64,000 nucleotides of DNA, taken from the NCBI RefSeq assembly GCF_002282895.1, contig NZ_NRRB01000002.1:62001-126000 (forward strand). The letters run 5' to 3'. Position numbers and translations under genes: made by a program. A model generated the notes under the pieces. That model made no database searches and was not told the origin of the DNA. It worked only from the letters and a program-made list of their open reading frames with translations. This DNA is from Paraferrimonas haliotis. Its GTDB lineage: Bacteria; Pseudomonadota; Gammaproteobacteria; Enterobacterales; Shewanellaceae. How positions within the stretch are numbered: the stretch's first letter is position 1; each line of letters opens with the position of its first letter. Shown in pieces: positions 41,580 to 51,550 of this stretch.

Positions 41580-41884
41580 TTTACAGAAAACCTTAACCTA
41601 TTGATTAAATTGCATAATTAATCGCCAGGTGGGTACTGAGCATTTTGTACAAATAATACTCACAAACGCGCTTTAACCATTATTTGGTTAAATTAACTAC
41701 TTTTTAAATCGGTAACATTGGTGCGTTGAGTTTCGCCTAATACTTACGGACGTCACCAAAACTCAAAAATTCTACTCTAGTTCACATTTTGCAGTTATAA
41801 TCGCTGCGAATTACTGCGTTGCCCAACACAACATAAACAAAAACAAGCAATGCAGCCCCATCAAATCAATTGGAAACAGCGCTT
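41580..41884 (+). promoter_or_regulatory. putA upstream region with palindrome and -10 box
   Basis: This gap has no gene. TTTAACCA-ttatt-TGGTTAAA (41672-41692) is a perfect 8-5-8 inverted repeat, a possible operator. A perfect TATAAT lies at 41796-41801 with no good -35 (TACTCT at 17-base spacing), about 85 bp before putA, suggesting a promoter that needs an activator. PutA here lacks its own DNA-binding domain, so a separate regulator is needed. Confidence 0.4.
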
Positions 41885-44800
41885 ATGTTTAACGCGAAGA
41901 ATGTATTAGCGGCTGACTATCAAGCCGAAGACCTCGACTCACTATTTGCTCAAATCAGTGCCAATTATACTGTTGATGAAGACGCCTATTTAGCTCAGTT
42001 AATCGAAATGGTGCCAGGCGATAGCAATACCATAAGCCGAGTAACCACCAGCGCGCATGAATTGGTAGCGCAGGTGCGCCAATACGAGAAGAAAGGCATT
42101 ATGGTTGGCGTTGACGCCTTTCTGCAAGAGTACAGTTTAGATACTCAAGAAGGCATTATTTTAATGTGCCTTGCCGAAGCACTGCTTAGAATTCCCGACG
42201 CCGCCACCGCCAACGCGCTTATTGAAGACAAACTGCAAGGTGCCGACTGGGAAGATCACATCAAGCAAAGTGACTCCACCTTGGTTAACGCCTCAACCTG
42301 GGGATTAATGCTCACGGGGAAAATCATTACCCTAGATAAGAAGATTGATGGCTCTCCTAATCATTTGCTTTCCCGTTTGGTTAACAAAATGGGCGAACCG
42401 GTTATTCGTAAAGCCATGTACGCTGCCATGAAAATCATGGGTAAACAGTTTGTGTTGGGGAGAGACATTGCAGAAGCCATGTCCAATAGCGAGAAAAATC
42501 GAAGCATCGGCTATACCCACTCCTACGATATGCTCGGTGAAGCAGCCCTGACCGCAGCCGATGCCGATAAGTATTTTAACGACTATGCCAATGCCATTCG
42601 AACCTTAGGCAGTGGACGTTACGATGAAGCGAAAGCCCCTCGCCCAACCATTTCAATTAAGCTATCGGCTTTGCATCCTCGCTATGAAGTTGCCAACGAA
42701 GATCGCGTATTAAGCGAGTTATACGCCAGTTTAATAGAGCTAGTAACCCTAGCTCGCAGCCTCAATGTCGGCATTTCTATCGATGCCGAAGAAGCGGATC
42801 GATTAGAACTGTCACTTAAACTCTTCAAAAAAGTATATTTAAGTGATGCGGCCAAAGGCTGGGATTTACTTGGTATTGTGGTGCAAGCTTATTCGAAACG
42901 CTGCTTGCCTGTGCTGGTTTGGCTCGCCCAACTTGGTAAACTTCATGGTGATGAAATTCCAGTACGCTTAGTTAAAGGCGCCTATTGGGACAGCGAAATT
43001 AAGTGGTGTCAGGTAGCGGGAGAACATGGCTACCCAGTCTTCACCCGCAAAGCGGGTACGGATATTTCCTATTTAGCCTGCGCTCGCTATCTGTTATCCG
43101 AACACACTAAAGGCGCGATTTATCCGCAGTTTGCCTCCCACAATGCTCAAACCGTGGCGGCAATTCAGGATATGGCTGGCGATCGTTTATACGAGTTCCA
43201 ACGATTGCATGGCATGGGCCAGGAATTGTACGACACTCTACTGAAACATCAGCCTAACCAAAGGGTGAGAATTTATGCGCCCGTGGGAGCTCATAAAGAT
43301 TTACTGCCCTATTTAGTCCGTAGACTGCTGGAAAATGGGGCGAATACCTCCTTTGTCTACAAGTTGGTAGACCCAAGTGTATCCATCGATAGCTTGGTTC
43401 AGCACCCACTGACAACCATAAAAGCGTATCCAAGCCTGAGTAACACCAAAATTCCGCTACCGCCGCATATTTTCGGCGAGGAGCGATTGAACTCGCAAGG
43501 GATGAATCTCAACATTGAGTCTGAATCACTGCCTTTCTTACAAGAGCTTAATACGTTTGCAACACAACAATGGCAGGCCGGGCCGCTCATTGACGGTGAA
43601 ATCTACTCCGGAGAAGCCGCATCGGTTACGAGCCCATACGACCGTCGTCAAACGGTGGGAAGTGTGAGTTTTGCTGATCAAGCCATGGTTAATCGAGCCA
43701 TTGAAAAGGCTAATCAAGCTTTTCCAGCATGGAACGCGACTTTAGTTTCTGAGCGTGCAGCCTGCTTGACTCGCCTTGCGGATCTGCTCGAGCAACATCG
43801 CGAAGAGCTCATTGCTTTATGTTCTCGAGAAGCTGGTAAAAGCGTTCAAGATGGCATTGATGAAGTTCGCGAAGCCGTCGACTTCCTTCGCTACTACGGT
43901 GCGCAATCACAACAATTGATGGCACCTCAAGTTATGCCGGGGCCCACGGGAGAACGCAACGAACTGCATGTACAAGGTCGCGGTGCATTTGTTTGCATCA
44001 GCCCCTGGAATTTCCCGCTCGCCATTTTCTTAGGGCAAGTAGCGGCGGCTTTGGCTACCGGTAACACGGTGCTTGCAAAACCTGCCGAGCAAACCAGTTT
44101 GGTGGCGTTTCGTGCGGTGCAGTTAGCCCACCAAGCAGGCATTCCAAAAGCGGCGTTGCAGCTTCTGCCGGGCAGCGGTGCAACGGTTGGGCACTGGCTA
44201 ACCAGTGCCGAAAATATTGCCGGTGTGTGTTTTACCGGTTCGACCGCCACAGCGCGACTGATCAACCAAACCCTCGCCAATCGCCAAGGCGCAATTATTC
44301 CGTTAATTGCTGAAACCGGCGGTCAAAACGCCATGATTGTCGATTCCACCTCACTACCGGAGCAGGTTGTACAAGATGTGGTAGATTCATCCTTTACCTC
44401 AGCCGGTCAACGTTGTTCAGCGTGCCGAGTGATATTTGTTCAAGAAGATATCGCCGATCGCATCAGTGAACTGTTGGTGGGCGCTATGGAGCAATTGACG
44501 ATTGGTGACCCTAATAGCATCAAGACCGACGTAGGTCCTGTTATTGATGAAAGTGCTCGAGATGGCCTACTGAAACACGGCGAATGGCTCAAGCAACACG
44601 CTAAAGTAATTGGCGAAATGACCTTACCACCATGTTGTGAAAACGGTACTTTTGTCGCCCCACTGGCGGCTGAAATCGATCACATTGGCGTGCTGGAAAA
44701 GGAACAGTTCGGCCCAATTTTGCACCTTATTCGCTATAAAGCCAGCGCTTTAGACGAGGTGATTGAACAGGTGAATGGTACTGGTTATGGATTAACTTTA

Positions 44801-45055
44801 GGCATTCATAGCCGTAACGAAGGCCATGCTCAACAATTGGCAGAGCGTATAAATGTGGGCAATGTTTACATTAACCGCAATCAAATAGGCGCTGTGGTTG
44901 GAGTACAACCTTTTGGCGGGCAAGGGTTAAGTGGTACCGGGCCCAAAGCCGGTGGACCACACTATTTAACTCGATTTATTACCGAAAAAACCTTTACCAA
45001 TAACATTACTGCCATTGGTGGTAACGCAAGTCTATTAATTTTAGGCGATGGTTAA
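41885..45055 (+). CDS. putA: Bifunctional proline dehydrogenase / L-glutamate gamma-semialdehyde dehydrogenase PutA
   Basis: PutA oxidises proline to glutamate in two steps, via FAD-dependent proline dehydrogenase (about residues 50-480, with DAEEADRLELSLKLF and RLVKGAYWD) and NAD-dependent aldehyde dehydrogenase (about 540-1030, with CFTGSTATARLINQ and catalytic Cys in SAGQRCSACR). At about 1056 residues it lacks the N-terminal ribbon-helix-helix of E. coli PutA (1320) and should not self-repress. The start was placed at MFNAKNVLA, ten bases after GGA; a TTG five codons earlier is possible. A terminator follows. Confidence 0.96.
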   Translation: MFNAKNVLAADYQAEDLDSLFAQISANYTVDEDAYLAQLIEMVPGDSNTISRVTTSAHELVAQVRQYEKKGIMVGVDAFLQEYSLDTQEGIILMCLAEALLRIPDAATANALIEDKLQGADWEDHIKQSDSTLVNASTWGLMLTGKIITLDKKIDGSPNHLLSRLVNKMGEPVIRKAMYAAMKIMGKQFVLGRDIAEAMSNSEKNRSIGYTHSYDMLGEAALTAADADKYFNDYANAIRTLGSGRYDEAKAPRPTISIKLSALHPRYEVANEDRVLSELYASLIELVTLARSLNVGISIDAEEADRLELSLKLFKKVYLSDAAKGWDLLGIVVQAYSKRCLPVLVWLAQLGKLHGDEIPVRLVKGAYWDSEIKWCQVAGEHGYPVFTRKAGTDISYLACARYLLSEHTKGAIYPQFASHNAQTVAAIQDMAGDRLYEFQRLHGMGQELYDTLLKHQPNQRVRIYAPVGAHKDLLPYLVRRLLENGANTSFVYKLVDPSVSIDSLVQHPLTTIKAYPSLSNTKIPLPPHIFGEERLNSQGMNLNIESESLPFLQELNTFATQQWQAGPLIDGEIYSGEAASVTSPYDRRQTVGSVSFADQAMVNRAIEKANQAFPAWNATLVSERAACLTRLADLLEQHREELIALCSREAGKSVQDGIDEVREAVDFLRYYGAQSQQLMAPQVMPGPTGERNELHVQGRGAFVCISPWNFPLAIFLGQVAAALATGNTVLAKPAEQTSLVAFRAVQLAHQAGIPKAALQLLPGSGATVGHWLTSAENIAGVCFTGSTATARLINQTLANRQGAIIPLIAETGGQNAMIVDSTSLPEQVVQDVVDSSFTSAGQRCSACRVIFVQEDIADRISELLVGAMEQLTIGDPNSIKTDVGPVIDESARDGLLKHGEWLKQHAKVIGEMTLPPCCENGTFVAPLAAEIDHIGVLEKEQFGPILHLIRYKASALDEVIEQVNGTGYGLTLGIHSRNEGHAQQLAERINVGNVYINRNQIGAVVGVQPFGGQGLSGTGPKAGGPHYLTRFITEKTFTNNITAIGGNASLLILGDG

Positions 45056-45087
45056 CGACCAACAAGTTAGCGTGTTGTAATAGAAAT

Positions 45088-45114
45088 AAGCCAGCGATTA
45101 TCGCTGGCTTTTTT
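45088..45114 (+). terminator. Terminator after putA
   Basis: The 10-bp stem AAGCCAGCGA / TCGCTGGCTT with a TTA loop is followed by TTTT. It lies between putA and the convergent gspB and may serve both strands, the minus-strand T-tract being weaker. Confidence 0.88.
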
Positions 45115-46027
45115 ACCACCCGGCTAAGGCGTCGACACGAAATTCGGTGCCATCCAGTTCTAACACCACATCTTGTGGCCGAATTTCTACCACTCTAAGC
45201 GCTCCTTGAATGCGATCCCCTTGCTGCAACTCAACCCCATCAACACTTAGCCAGCGATCTTGTGGTTTGGCTGCGTAGATGTGAGCGCTTATATTAAATC
45301 TTGGGATCCGATCTTGGAAAGCTTGCGGCAGTTGGCTGGGCTTTGGAATATCGGTGGCCTGTGGGGCGTCTTTGGGAAGCGGGTCTAACTGGGGATCCAC
45401 CATAGGTTTCTCCAACGCTCGTTCTTTTTCCACATCCGCCAATGCCGCCTCAAGCGCAGCGATGAGCGCTGTTTCATCGTTCACTTGCGGGTTTTGACTA
45501 GTACCCACTGACGCTTGATTTGCACTTTGCTGTAGCTGTTGCTGCTGCTGTTCACTCGGCTTAGCCCCCAAAACCAATGAGCCATCGGCCAAGGTGTAGC
45601 CGTTGGACTGAGGCGAAACAGGTTCGCTTTGTCTATAAGGTTGCGATTGTTCTACCTGCTCGGCTTGAGTTGGTGGCTGTGGTCTAGACTCCCGCAGCGG
45701 TTGTTGCTCCGGCAATGTAACACGTCCGGCTAGACGCACCCTTGGTTGAGGTTGGGGTTGAGGCTGGGGTTGCGCTTGCATTTGTTGTTGGGCGTTCAAG
45801 GGTTGACTTGGGCTGTTGCTTTCTTGGATTTTAGGTAAGCCCGAGTGCTCCGCTGCTGACTGCGTAGACGGCTGCATTATCCACCAGGTAACAGCAACGC
45901 TGACACCGGCAGTCGTCAATGCCACTGCTGCAATTAACAACCAAAACCCAGTTCGCCTAGGTGTCGCGGTCGGTTGACGTGGCAAGCGGTTGTTACTGCG
46001 ATCCAGTGCATCTTGTAATATCGACAT
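45113..46027 (-). CDS. gspB: GspB family type II secretion assembly factor
   Basis: The 304-residue inner-membrane protein has one N-terminal membrane segment (about residues 28-50), a long Pro/Gln-rich periplasmic linker (with QPQPQPQPQP near residue 88) and a C-terminal GspB domain ending RVVEIRPQDVVLELDGTEF. GspB works with the ATPase GspA (ExeA) to place the secretin GspD through peptidoglycan. The gspA-like gene is directly upstream with a one-base gap. No other type II secretion genes are in the window, so they must be elsewhere. Confidence 0.85.
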   Translation of the reverse strand: MSILQDALDRSNNRLPRQPTATPRRTGFWLLIAAVALTTAGVSVAVTWWIMQPSTQSAAEHSGLPKIQESNSPSQPLNAQQQMQAQPQPQPQPQPRVRLAGRVTLPEQQPLRESRPQPPTQAEQVEQSQPYRQSEPVSPQSNGYTLADGSLVLGAKPSEQQQQQLQQSANQASVGTSQNPQVNDETALIAALEAALADVEKERALEKPMVDPQLDPLPKDAPQATDIPKPSQLPQAFQDRIPRFNISAHIYAAKPQDRWLSVDGVELQQGDRIQGALRVVEIRPQDVVLELDGTEFRVDALAGW

Positions 46028-46028
46028 A

Positions 46029-47654
46029 TTACAAAGTCCCTAAGCGCGGGCCAGTATTACTGACTCGTAAATTAAGGTGAATTAGGGTTTCTCGTCCTGC
46101 AATGCCATCGACGATCAAGCCGTTATCTTGTTGAAATGTTTCAACTTGATTAGCCAACTCTTGATCAAATTGCTGGCGCAATTTGGGGGTGGTACCCGCA
46201 ACACGAGCTAAACTGTCTTCCAACCACTGAACTTGCTTGCCTTGCGAGCCTGGACCTATTGCCTGCAACGGCATTGCCGGCTTGACCCATAAAATCTCAA
46301 AAGTCCCGCTGAATCGCTGATCGAACCAAGCCTGTGATACCCAAATCCGTTGTTCAGCGAGTTGCAATAGCAGCTGCTCACCATCAACCGCGATCAGAGC
46401 CGCGTAAAAGCGTTGATTTTGTTGCTGCATATAAACCACAGCCGGATAGTCAATGCGAGCAATGGTGCGAAAATTTCCTTGTTGTTGGTAACAGCTTAAA
46501 CCATTGCGTTTAGCTGATTGGCATGGCGTCAAGCCTTTGTAGAGTGGTTGCTGCCAAAGATCAAATAAGGCTGCGAACGATAAATCAATGTCTTCAGCTT
46601 GCTCAATAATGGCCGTTAAATCCGGTTCACTCGGTGTGGTAAGGCTGGTCTGTTGCGGCGGCTGCGTAGCAGCTGGCAACTGAGGCTGTGGGCTAACAAC
46701 TTGCTTTTTAGGGAAGCGATTTTGCTGATGCTCTTCCGGTAAAAACAGGTCACCATGACGCCACAAAAATGAGGTTATCAGTAACACCAATAATACACCG
46801 CTGATGGCCCAGGGTACCCATGATTGAGAGCTTGTCTCAGCAGGCTCCTCTACACCCAATACTTCGACAGCTGCCGCGGCAACCGTTTTCTTATCAATAA
46901 CGGCCAATTGATTTGCAAAGCCGGCCAGTAACGAGCGTTCTGCTATCAAATTGATTAACCGTGGAACGCCTGATGAGGCTTTATGAAGTGCCTTAATAGC
47001 ACCGGCATCAAACAGCGGTTGCGCACGCCCGCCCACTTGCAAACGATGCCCCACATAGCTTGCCACCTCTTTCTCGGTTAGTGGCATTAAGTGATAACGG
47101 GCCGTAATGCGCTGTGCGAGCTGCCTAAGCTCTTTGCGCCGCAACAGCTGTTGCAGTTCAGGCTGACCAATCAGAATCACCTGTAAGAGTTTTTTGGTAT
47201 CCGTTTCCAGATTAGTGAGCAATCGCAGTTGCTCTAAGACTTCCGCTCGCAAATGTTGAGCCTCATCGATGATGAGCACCGTATTGCGACCAGCTTGGTG
47301 ATTGCTACTCAAAAATTCGCTTATGCAATCCGTTAACTGCTTTAAGCTGGGTTGTTGTGGGTACTTGATACCTAGTTCATCGCACAAGGTGGCCAACAAT
47401 TCCAACTCGGTCAGACTGGGATTAAGAATAAAGGCCGTATCCGTGTTTTCCGGCAACTGTTGTAACAAGGTTCTCGAAACGGTTGTCTTGCCCGTACCGA
47501 CTTCTCCGGTCAACAAAACAAAACCACCGGTTTCGCCGAGCCCGTAGGTTAAGTGGGTGAGCGCGTCGCGATGACGAGCACTTTGAAAAAGATATTTGGG
47601 GTTCGGGGCAATAGAGAATGGTCCTTCCGATAACCCATAAAAAGCCTGATACAT
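46029..47654 (-). CDS. exeA: ExeA/GspA family AAA ATPase with peptidoglycan-binding domain
   Basis: This 541-residue protein has an AAA ATPase domain (about residues 25-270) with Walker A GEVGTGKTT and Walker B TVLIIDEAQHL, one membrane segment (about 283-300, ISGVLLVLLITSFLW), and a periplasmic part ending in a peptidoglycan-binding domain (VETFQQDNGLIVDGIAG, about 510-535). In Aeromonas ExeA binds peptidoglycan and helps ExeB move the secretin ExeD. The layout matches ExeA (547). gspB follows. It starts 139 bp from the divergent cca. Confidence 0.88.
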   Translation of the reverse strand: MYQAFYGLSEGPFSIAPNPKYLFQSARHRDALTHLTYGLGETGGFVLLTGEVGTGKTTVSRTLLQQLPENTDTAFILNPSLTELELLATLCDELGIKYPQQPSLKQLTDCISEFLSSNHQAGRNTVLIIDEAQHLRAEVLEQLRLLTNLETDTKKLLQVILIGQPELQQLLRRKELRQLAQRITARYHLMPLTEKEVASYVGHRLQVGGRAQPLFDAGAIKALHKASSGVPRLINLIAERSLLAGFANQLAVIDKKTVAAAAVEVLGVEEPAETSSQSWVPWAISGVLLVLLITSFLWRHGDLFLPEEHQQNRFPKKQVVSPQPQLPAATQPPQQTSLTTPSEPDLTAIIEQAEDIDLSFAALFDLWQQPLYKGLTPCQSAKRNGLSCYQQQGNFRTIARIDYPAVVYMQQQNQRFYAALIAVDGEQLLLQLAEQRIWVSQAWFDQRFSGTFEILWVKPAMPLQAIGPGSQGKQVQWLEDSLARVAGTTPKLRQQFDQELANQVETFQQDNGLIVDGIAGRETLIHLNLRVSNTGPRLGTL

Positions 47655-47793
47655 GGCGTAGTTAACTCTAAATAAATGACTAAAGATAAAAGTATCCTGC
47701 TGATAGGACTATGTCAAAAAACGAGCGCTGATTTGCGCTCAAGCGCACGCCCTGTGTAGACTGACGCTATTCGCCAGAAACAAGGTTTTCCAA

Positions 47794-49020
47794 GTGCAAG
47801 TATATTTAGTCGGTGGCGCCGTAAGAGATCAGTTGCTCGGGCTTCCCAGTAAAGACAATGACTATTTGGTTGTCGGGGCTACCGCCGAACAAATGATCAA
47901 TCAAGGCTTTCAATCGGTCGGTAAAGACTTCCCTGTTTTTTTACACCCAGAGAGTGGTGAGGAATATGCATTGGCTCGCATCGAGCGTAAGTCAGGCGTC
48001 GGCTATACCGGCTTTGACTGCCACTTTGCCCCAGACGTTACGTTAGAACAAGATCTACAGCGTCGCGATCTCACCATAAATGCCATTGCTCAAGATCAAG
48101 CGGGAACATTATACGACCCCTTTAATGGCCAACAAGACCTTCAGCTGAAACTGCTTAGGCACGTGTCTCCCGCCTTTAGTGAAGATCCATTGCGTGTATT
48201 ACGAGTAGCTCGTTTCGCAGCCCGCCTCCATCACTTAGGATTCAGCGTCGCCGACGAGACTCAAACCTTGATGCAATCGATGGTAGCACGGGGAGAATTA
48301 AGCCACCTAACCCCTGAGCGAGTTTGGCAGGAACTAGAAGGCGGCTTGCGGGCCCGCTCTCCTCATGTATTTTTTCAAGTATTACGTGATTGCGGTGCGC
48401 TGGCTGAAGTGTTGCCCGAGGTAGATAACTTGTTTGGTGTACCACAACCAGAAAAATGGCACCCAGAAATAGACACAGGCATACATACCCTATTGTGTTT
48501 GCAAGCTTGTGCCTTGATAACCCAAGACTTGCCGACTCGGTTTGCGGTATTAACTCATGATCTTGGCAAAGCCCTAACACCTTCGTCGAACTGGCCCAAA
48601 CATCACGGTCATGGCCAGTTAGGATTAAAGCCCATAAAAAAACTGTGCAAGCGGTTACGAGTTCCTAACGATTGTCGCGATTTGGCGTTATTGGTATCGG
48701 ATCAGCATGGAAATATTCACAAGGTCACGGAGTTAAGACCTGAAACACTGCTGAAAATATTCGACAAAGCCGATTTTTGGAGAAAGCCGCACAGATTAGA
48801 GAAGTTGCTGGACGCTTGCCAAGCAGATAGCCAAGGCCGATTGGGATTTGAGCGCATCGAATACGGCCAACGTAGCTACTTAAACCAAGCGTTCGAGTGC
48901 GCAAGTGCGGTCTCTGTGCAGGACATCATCGCCGCCGGATACCAAGGTGCCGACATCCGCACCCAGCTCACCCAAAATCGCATCCACGCGCTTAAGCAAT
49001 ACAAAGCTCAGCACCAATAG
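47794..49020 (+). CDS. cca: Multifunctional CCA tRNA nucleotidyltransferase
   Basis: Cca adds or repairs the 3' CCA end of tRNAs. The 408-residue protein begins [28 protein letters not shown] (GTG start), with the polymerase-type motif DxD in [16 protein letters not shown] and the C-terminal HD domain ([17 protein letters not shown]), as in E. coli Cca (412), which also has phosphatase activity. The last codon lies in the first copy of the GGGGACGTACCCC repeat. It is divergent from exeA and converges on uppP. Confidence 0.96.
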   Translation: MQVYLVGGAVRDQLLGLPSKDNDYLVVGATAEQMINQGFQSVGKDFPVFLHPESGEEYALARIERKSGVGYTGFDCHFAPDVTLEQDLQRRDLTINAIAQDQAGTLYDPFNGQQDLQLKLLRHVSPAFSEDPLRVLRVARFAARLHHLGFSVADETQTLMQSMVARGELSHLTPERVWQELEGGLRARSPHVFFQVLRDCGALAEVLPEVDNLFGVPQPEKWHPEIDTGIHTLLCLQACALITQDLPTRFAVLTHDLGKALTPSSNWPKHHGHGQLGLKPIKKLCKRLRVPNDCRDLALLVSDQHGNIHKVTELRPETLLKIFDKADFWRKPHRLEKLLDACQADSQGRLGFERIEYGQRSYLNQAFECASAVSVQDIIAAGYQGADIRTQLTQNRIHALKQYKAQHQ

Positions 49021-49155
49021 GGGACGTACCCCCTATTTCCCCCAAAATCGATAGGGGACGTACCCCACTCTCGATAATGCTTAATAATTAAGCGATTATA
49101 AGGCTGGGGTACGTCCCCCCGACGGAATTTGCGTGGTGCCGGGGTACGTCCCCTA
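49017..49155. repeat. REP-like cluster of four GGGGACGTACCCC palindromic units
   Basis: GGGGACGTACCCC occurs at 49020-49032 and 49054-49066, and its reverse complement GGGGTACGTCCCC at 49106-49118 and 49141-49153, giving two units each way. Copy 1 covers the cca stop codon. The middle is GCTTAAT-a-ATTAAGC (49078-49092) flanked by AT-rich arms. Together this could fold into a large cruciform between the ends of two convergent genes. REP/BIME elements with palindromic units in opposite orientation look like this; no transposase is adjacent. Confidence 0.7.
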
Positions 49156-49162
49156 AGGAATA

Positions 49163-49960
49163 CTAAAAAACGAACACGTACAGTAAAACGATACCAAGCG
49201 CTAGCCGGTAAATAACAAATGGCATCATACCCATGCGCTGTATGATCTTCATAAAGAAGTAAATACATACGTAAGCGGCGACAAAACTAATAACCGCTCC
49301 CAAAAACAGCTCATGCCAAATGACATCCACTTTAGATTCAACCAGCTTGACCGTCATAAGTGTACCCGCGCCAAGAATGGTAGGAATAGACATTAGAAAT
49401 GAAAATCGAGCCGCGGCTGTGCGGGTAAGCCCGAGCATAAGGCCTGCGGTAATTGTGATACCGGAACGAGAGGTTCCAGGAACAATGGCGATGGCTTGGG
49501 CGATGCCTACAAACAAGGCTTGCTTCCAGCTCAATGACATTTCATCTTGTTGTTGAGGCGGATTGCGATCGGCATACCACAGCAGTAAGCCAAAAATTAT
49601 GGTGGTCGCTGCAATGACCCAAGGTCCGCGTAAAACAGTGCTGACTAAATCGTTAAGCAATAGCCCTGCAATAACCGCCGGTATGGTTGCTAATATGATC
49701 AACCAAGCCAAACGCGACTGAGGGGTGTGCTTTCCCGTCAAAGAGGCAAACCAAGATTGCAGCAACTCCACCACTTCTTTTCTAAAATACCAAATCACTG
49801 CGAGTAGGCTTCCTACGTGCAGCGATACATCAAAGGCTAAGCCTTGGTCAGGCCAACCAAGCAGTGCCGACGGCAGAATGAGATGAGCTGACGATGAAAT
49901 GGGAAGAAATTCAGTAAACCCTTGAACAAGCGCTAATACGATGAGCTGAAACATATCCAT
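49163..49960 (-). CDS. uppP: Undecaprenyl-diphosphatase
   Basis: UppP (BacA) removes a phosphate from undecaprenyl diphosphate, recycling the lipid carrier for peptidoglycan and other polysaccharides. The 265-residue protein has about eight membrane segments and the family motifs [12 protein letters not shown] (residues 18-29) and [10 protein letters not shown] (about 160), which hold the catalytic residues. The length matches E. coli (273). It ends at the REP-like element and is followed upstream by folK with a nine-base gap. Confidence 0.95.
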   Translation of the reverse strand: MDMFQLIVLALVQGFTEFLPISSSAHLILPSALLGWPDQGLAFDVSLHVGSLLAVIWYFRKEVVELLQSWFASLTGKHTPQSRLAWLIILATIPAVIAGLLLNDLVSTVLRGPWVIAATTIIFGLLLWYADRNPPQQQDEMSLSWKQALFVGIAQAIAIVPGTSRSGITITAGLMLGLTRTAAARFSFLMSIPTILGAGTLMTVKLVESKVDVIWHELFLGAVISFVAAYVCIYFFMKIIQRMGMMPFVIYRLALGIVLLYVFVF

Positions 49961-49969
49961 GATTAAGTC

Positions 49970-50473
49970 CTAATTGGTTGGGTCTTTTGGCCACTGAAAT
50001 TCGATTTTCCAAAGCTTCTGAGCTTTATCGTACTCATTCCATAGCGTTTGATAGTCTTGATTAAGAATCGGGTGCAATTCGAGCGCTGCAATCTCGGCTA
50101 ATGGCCACAAAACAAAGGCATTCTTTGTAATTTCATCCCGAGGTAACTCTATGGGGTGCTGACAAACGGTATCGCCATAAGTAAGCAAATCCAGATCTAA
50201 GGTTCTTGGACTGAATTTTTGCGCTTGCTTAATGCGCCCATTAGCCGCTTCAATGCTTTTAAAACAGGCAACAACTTGCTCGATGCTTCTGTCGGTTTTA
50301 GCACCAACCACCATATTCAAGAAATTATCGCCCCTAAAGCCAACTGCTTCGCTTTCAAATACACTCGATAACGTCAACTCTCCAAATTCAGCCGCAAGTG
50401 CATCAAGCGCTTGTGTTAGATGATAACGAGCATCAATGTTGCTGCCTAAAGAGATGTATATTTGCTGCGTCAT
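49970..50473 (-). CDS. folK: 2-amino-4-hydroxy-6-hydroxymethyldihydropteridine diphosphokinase
   Basis: FolK adds diphosphate to the pterin before it is joined to p-aminobenzoate in folate synthesis. The 167-residue protein begins QQIYISLGSNIDARYHL and has FSPRTLDLDLLTYGD (Asp pair binding Mg) and PRDEITKNAFVLWPL. The length matches E. coli (159). It overlaps folB by four bases and folB is the first of the pair, so the two are coupled. Confidence 0.95.
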   Translation of the reverse strand: MTQQIYISLGSNIDARYHLTQALDALAAEFGELTLSSVFESEAVGFRGDNFLNMVVGAKTDRSIEQVVACFKSIEAANGRIKQAQKFSPRTLDLDLLTYGDTVCQHPIELPRDEITKNAFVLWPLAEIAALELHPILNQDYQTLWNEYDKAQKLWKIEFQWPKDPTN

Positions 50474-50829
50474 TTACTCCACTGTCCTCTTACGATTTCT
50501 ACGCCCACTGAATTTACATTAGCAATGGCGGCTAACTTACGGACGCGAACTTTAATGCCTAACACCTTGAACTGCTCCATAACTAAAGCTGCGGTCCGCT
50601 CAGCAACCGTTTCAACTAAACCAATTGGTTGCGCCGTAATCATATCGGAAACGGCTTGTGACACCGATGCGTAGCACAAAGCATACTGGTAATCATCAGT
50701 GGCGGCCGCTTTAGACTGATCCCAAAGCATTTCCAAGTCCAACAACAGCGTTTGTTTGACTTCTTTTTCCCAATCGAGAATACCGATGATGGTATCCACT
50801 CGTAAAGATTCGATGATTACGCGATCCAC
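50470..50829 (-). CDS. folB: Dihydroneopterin aldolase
   Basis: FolB cleaves dihydroneopterin to hydroxymethyldihydropterin, the substrate of FolK. The 119-residue protein has MDRVIIESLRVDTIIGILDWE and VETVAERTAALVMEQF, which carry the conserved Lys/Glu region of the family. The length matches E. coli (122). folB-folK then uppP are leftward; plsY is divergent. folE2 elsewhere in the window supplies the start of the same pathway. Confidence 0.93.
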   Translation of the reverse strand: MDRVIIESLRVDTIIGILDWEKEVKQTLLLDLEMLWDQSKAAATDDYQYALCYASVSQAVSDMITAQPIGLVETVAERTAALVMEQFKVLGIKVRVRKLAAIANVNSVGVEIVRGQWSK

Positions 50830-50959
50830 TGTGCCTCCGCTCTGGTACTTATGTGCTAGGTTAGGGTATCCTAACTAGGGATAGAATTCGCAATGCAAAA
50901 CCGCATTAAAATAAGTTGCGCGCATCATATCGAGAAACGCACAGGACAACAAACGAAAC

Positions 50960-51550
50960 ATGACACCTTTAATAGCGATTGTAATCGTAGCAGCTTATTT
51001 GATGGGCTCGCTGTCTGGTGCCATCATCATTTGTCGAATCTACGGCCTTCCGGATCCACGAGCACAGGGCTCTCAAAATCCCGGAGCCACCAATGTGTTA
51101 AGACTTGGCGGCCCCTTCCATGCGGTTCAAGTGCTTTTGGTGGATGTACTAAAAGGGACAATTCCAGTATACGGTTCTTATTTTTTAGGAATCGAGCCGG
51201 TGTGGTTAGGTATCATTGCTATTGCCGCCTGTCTCGGGCACATTTACCCCATCTTTTTCAACTTCAAAGGCGGTAAAGGCGTAGCAACTGCCTTTGGTGC
51301 GGTGGCTCCGATAAGTCCAACATTCGCGTTAATGCTGATTGTGACCTGGATAGTGACCTTTGCAATTTGCCGATATTCATCCCTTGCCGCCATCATCACG
51401 TCATTGTTAGCGCCGATTTACAGCCACTTTTTAGATGACCGATTTACCATCCCGATGGCGATGCTCTCAACACTCATCATTGTTCGCCATCGCGCCAACA
51501 TTACCCGCTTAATGCGGGGTCAAGAGGGAAAGTTCAAGAGGGGAAATTAA
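50960..51550 (+). CDS. plsY: Glycerol-3-phosphate acyltransferase PlsY
   Basis: PlsY transfers an acyl group from acyl-phosphate to glycerol-3-phosphate, the first step of phospholipid synthesis together with PlsX. The 196-residue protein has about five membrane segments and three conserved motifs: [23 protein letters not shown] and [19 protein letters not shown]. The length matches E. coli YgiH (205). It is divergent from folB and its last four bases overlap tsaD on the opposite strand. PlsC in this window does the second acylation. Confidence 0.95.
   Translation: MTPLIAIVIVAAYLMGSLSGAIIICRIYGLPDPRAQGSQNPGATNVLRLGGPFHAVQVLLVDVLKGTIPVYGSYFLGIEPVWLGIIAIAACLGHIYPIFFNFKGGKGVATAFGAVAPISPTFALMLIVTWIVTFAICRYSSLAAIITSLLAPIYSHFLDDRFTIPMAMLSTLIIVRHRANITRLMRGQEGKFKRGN

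Noticed and set aside
41870-41884. TTG at 41870 as the putA start
   Set aside because: Relatives of this short PutA begin with Met-Phe, and GGA is well placed for the ATG at 41885 instead.
45740-45780. CAACC-rich repeat inside gspB as a DNA repeat element
   Set aside because: It encodes the Gln-Pro linker of GspB and is explained by protein low complexity.
50893-51276. Open frame overlapping the plsY start
   Set aside because: It overlaps plsY out of frame; plsY shows all three family motifs, and the longer frame has no recognisable features.
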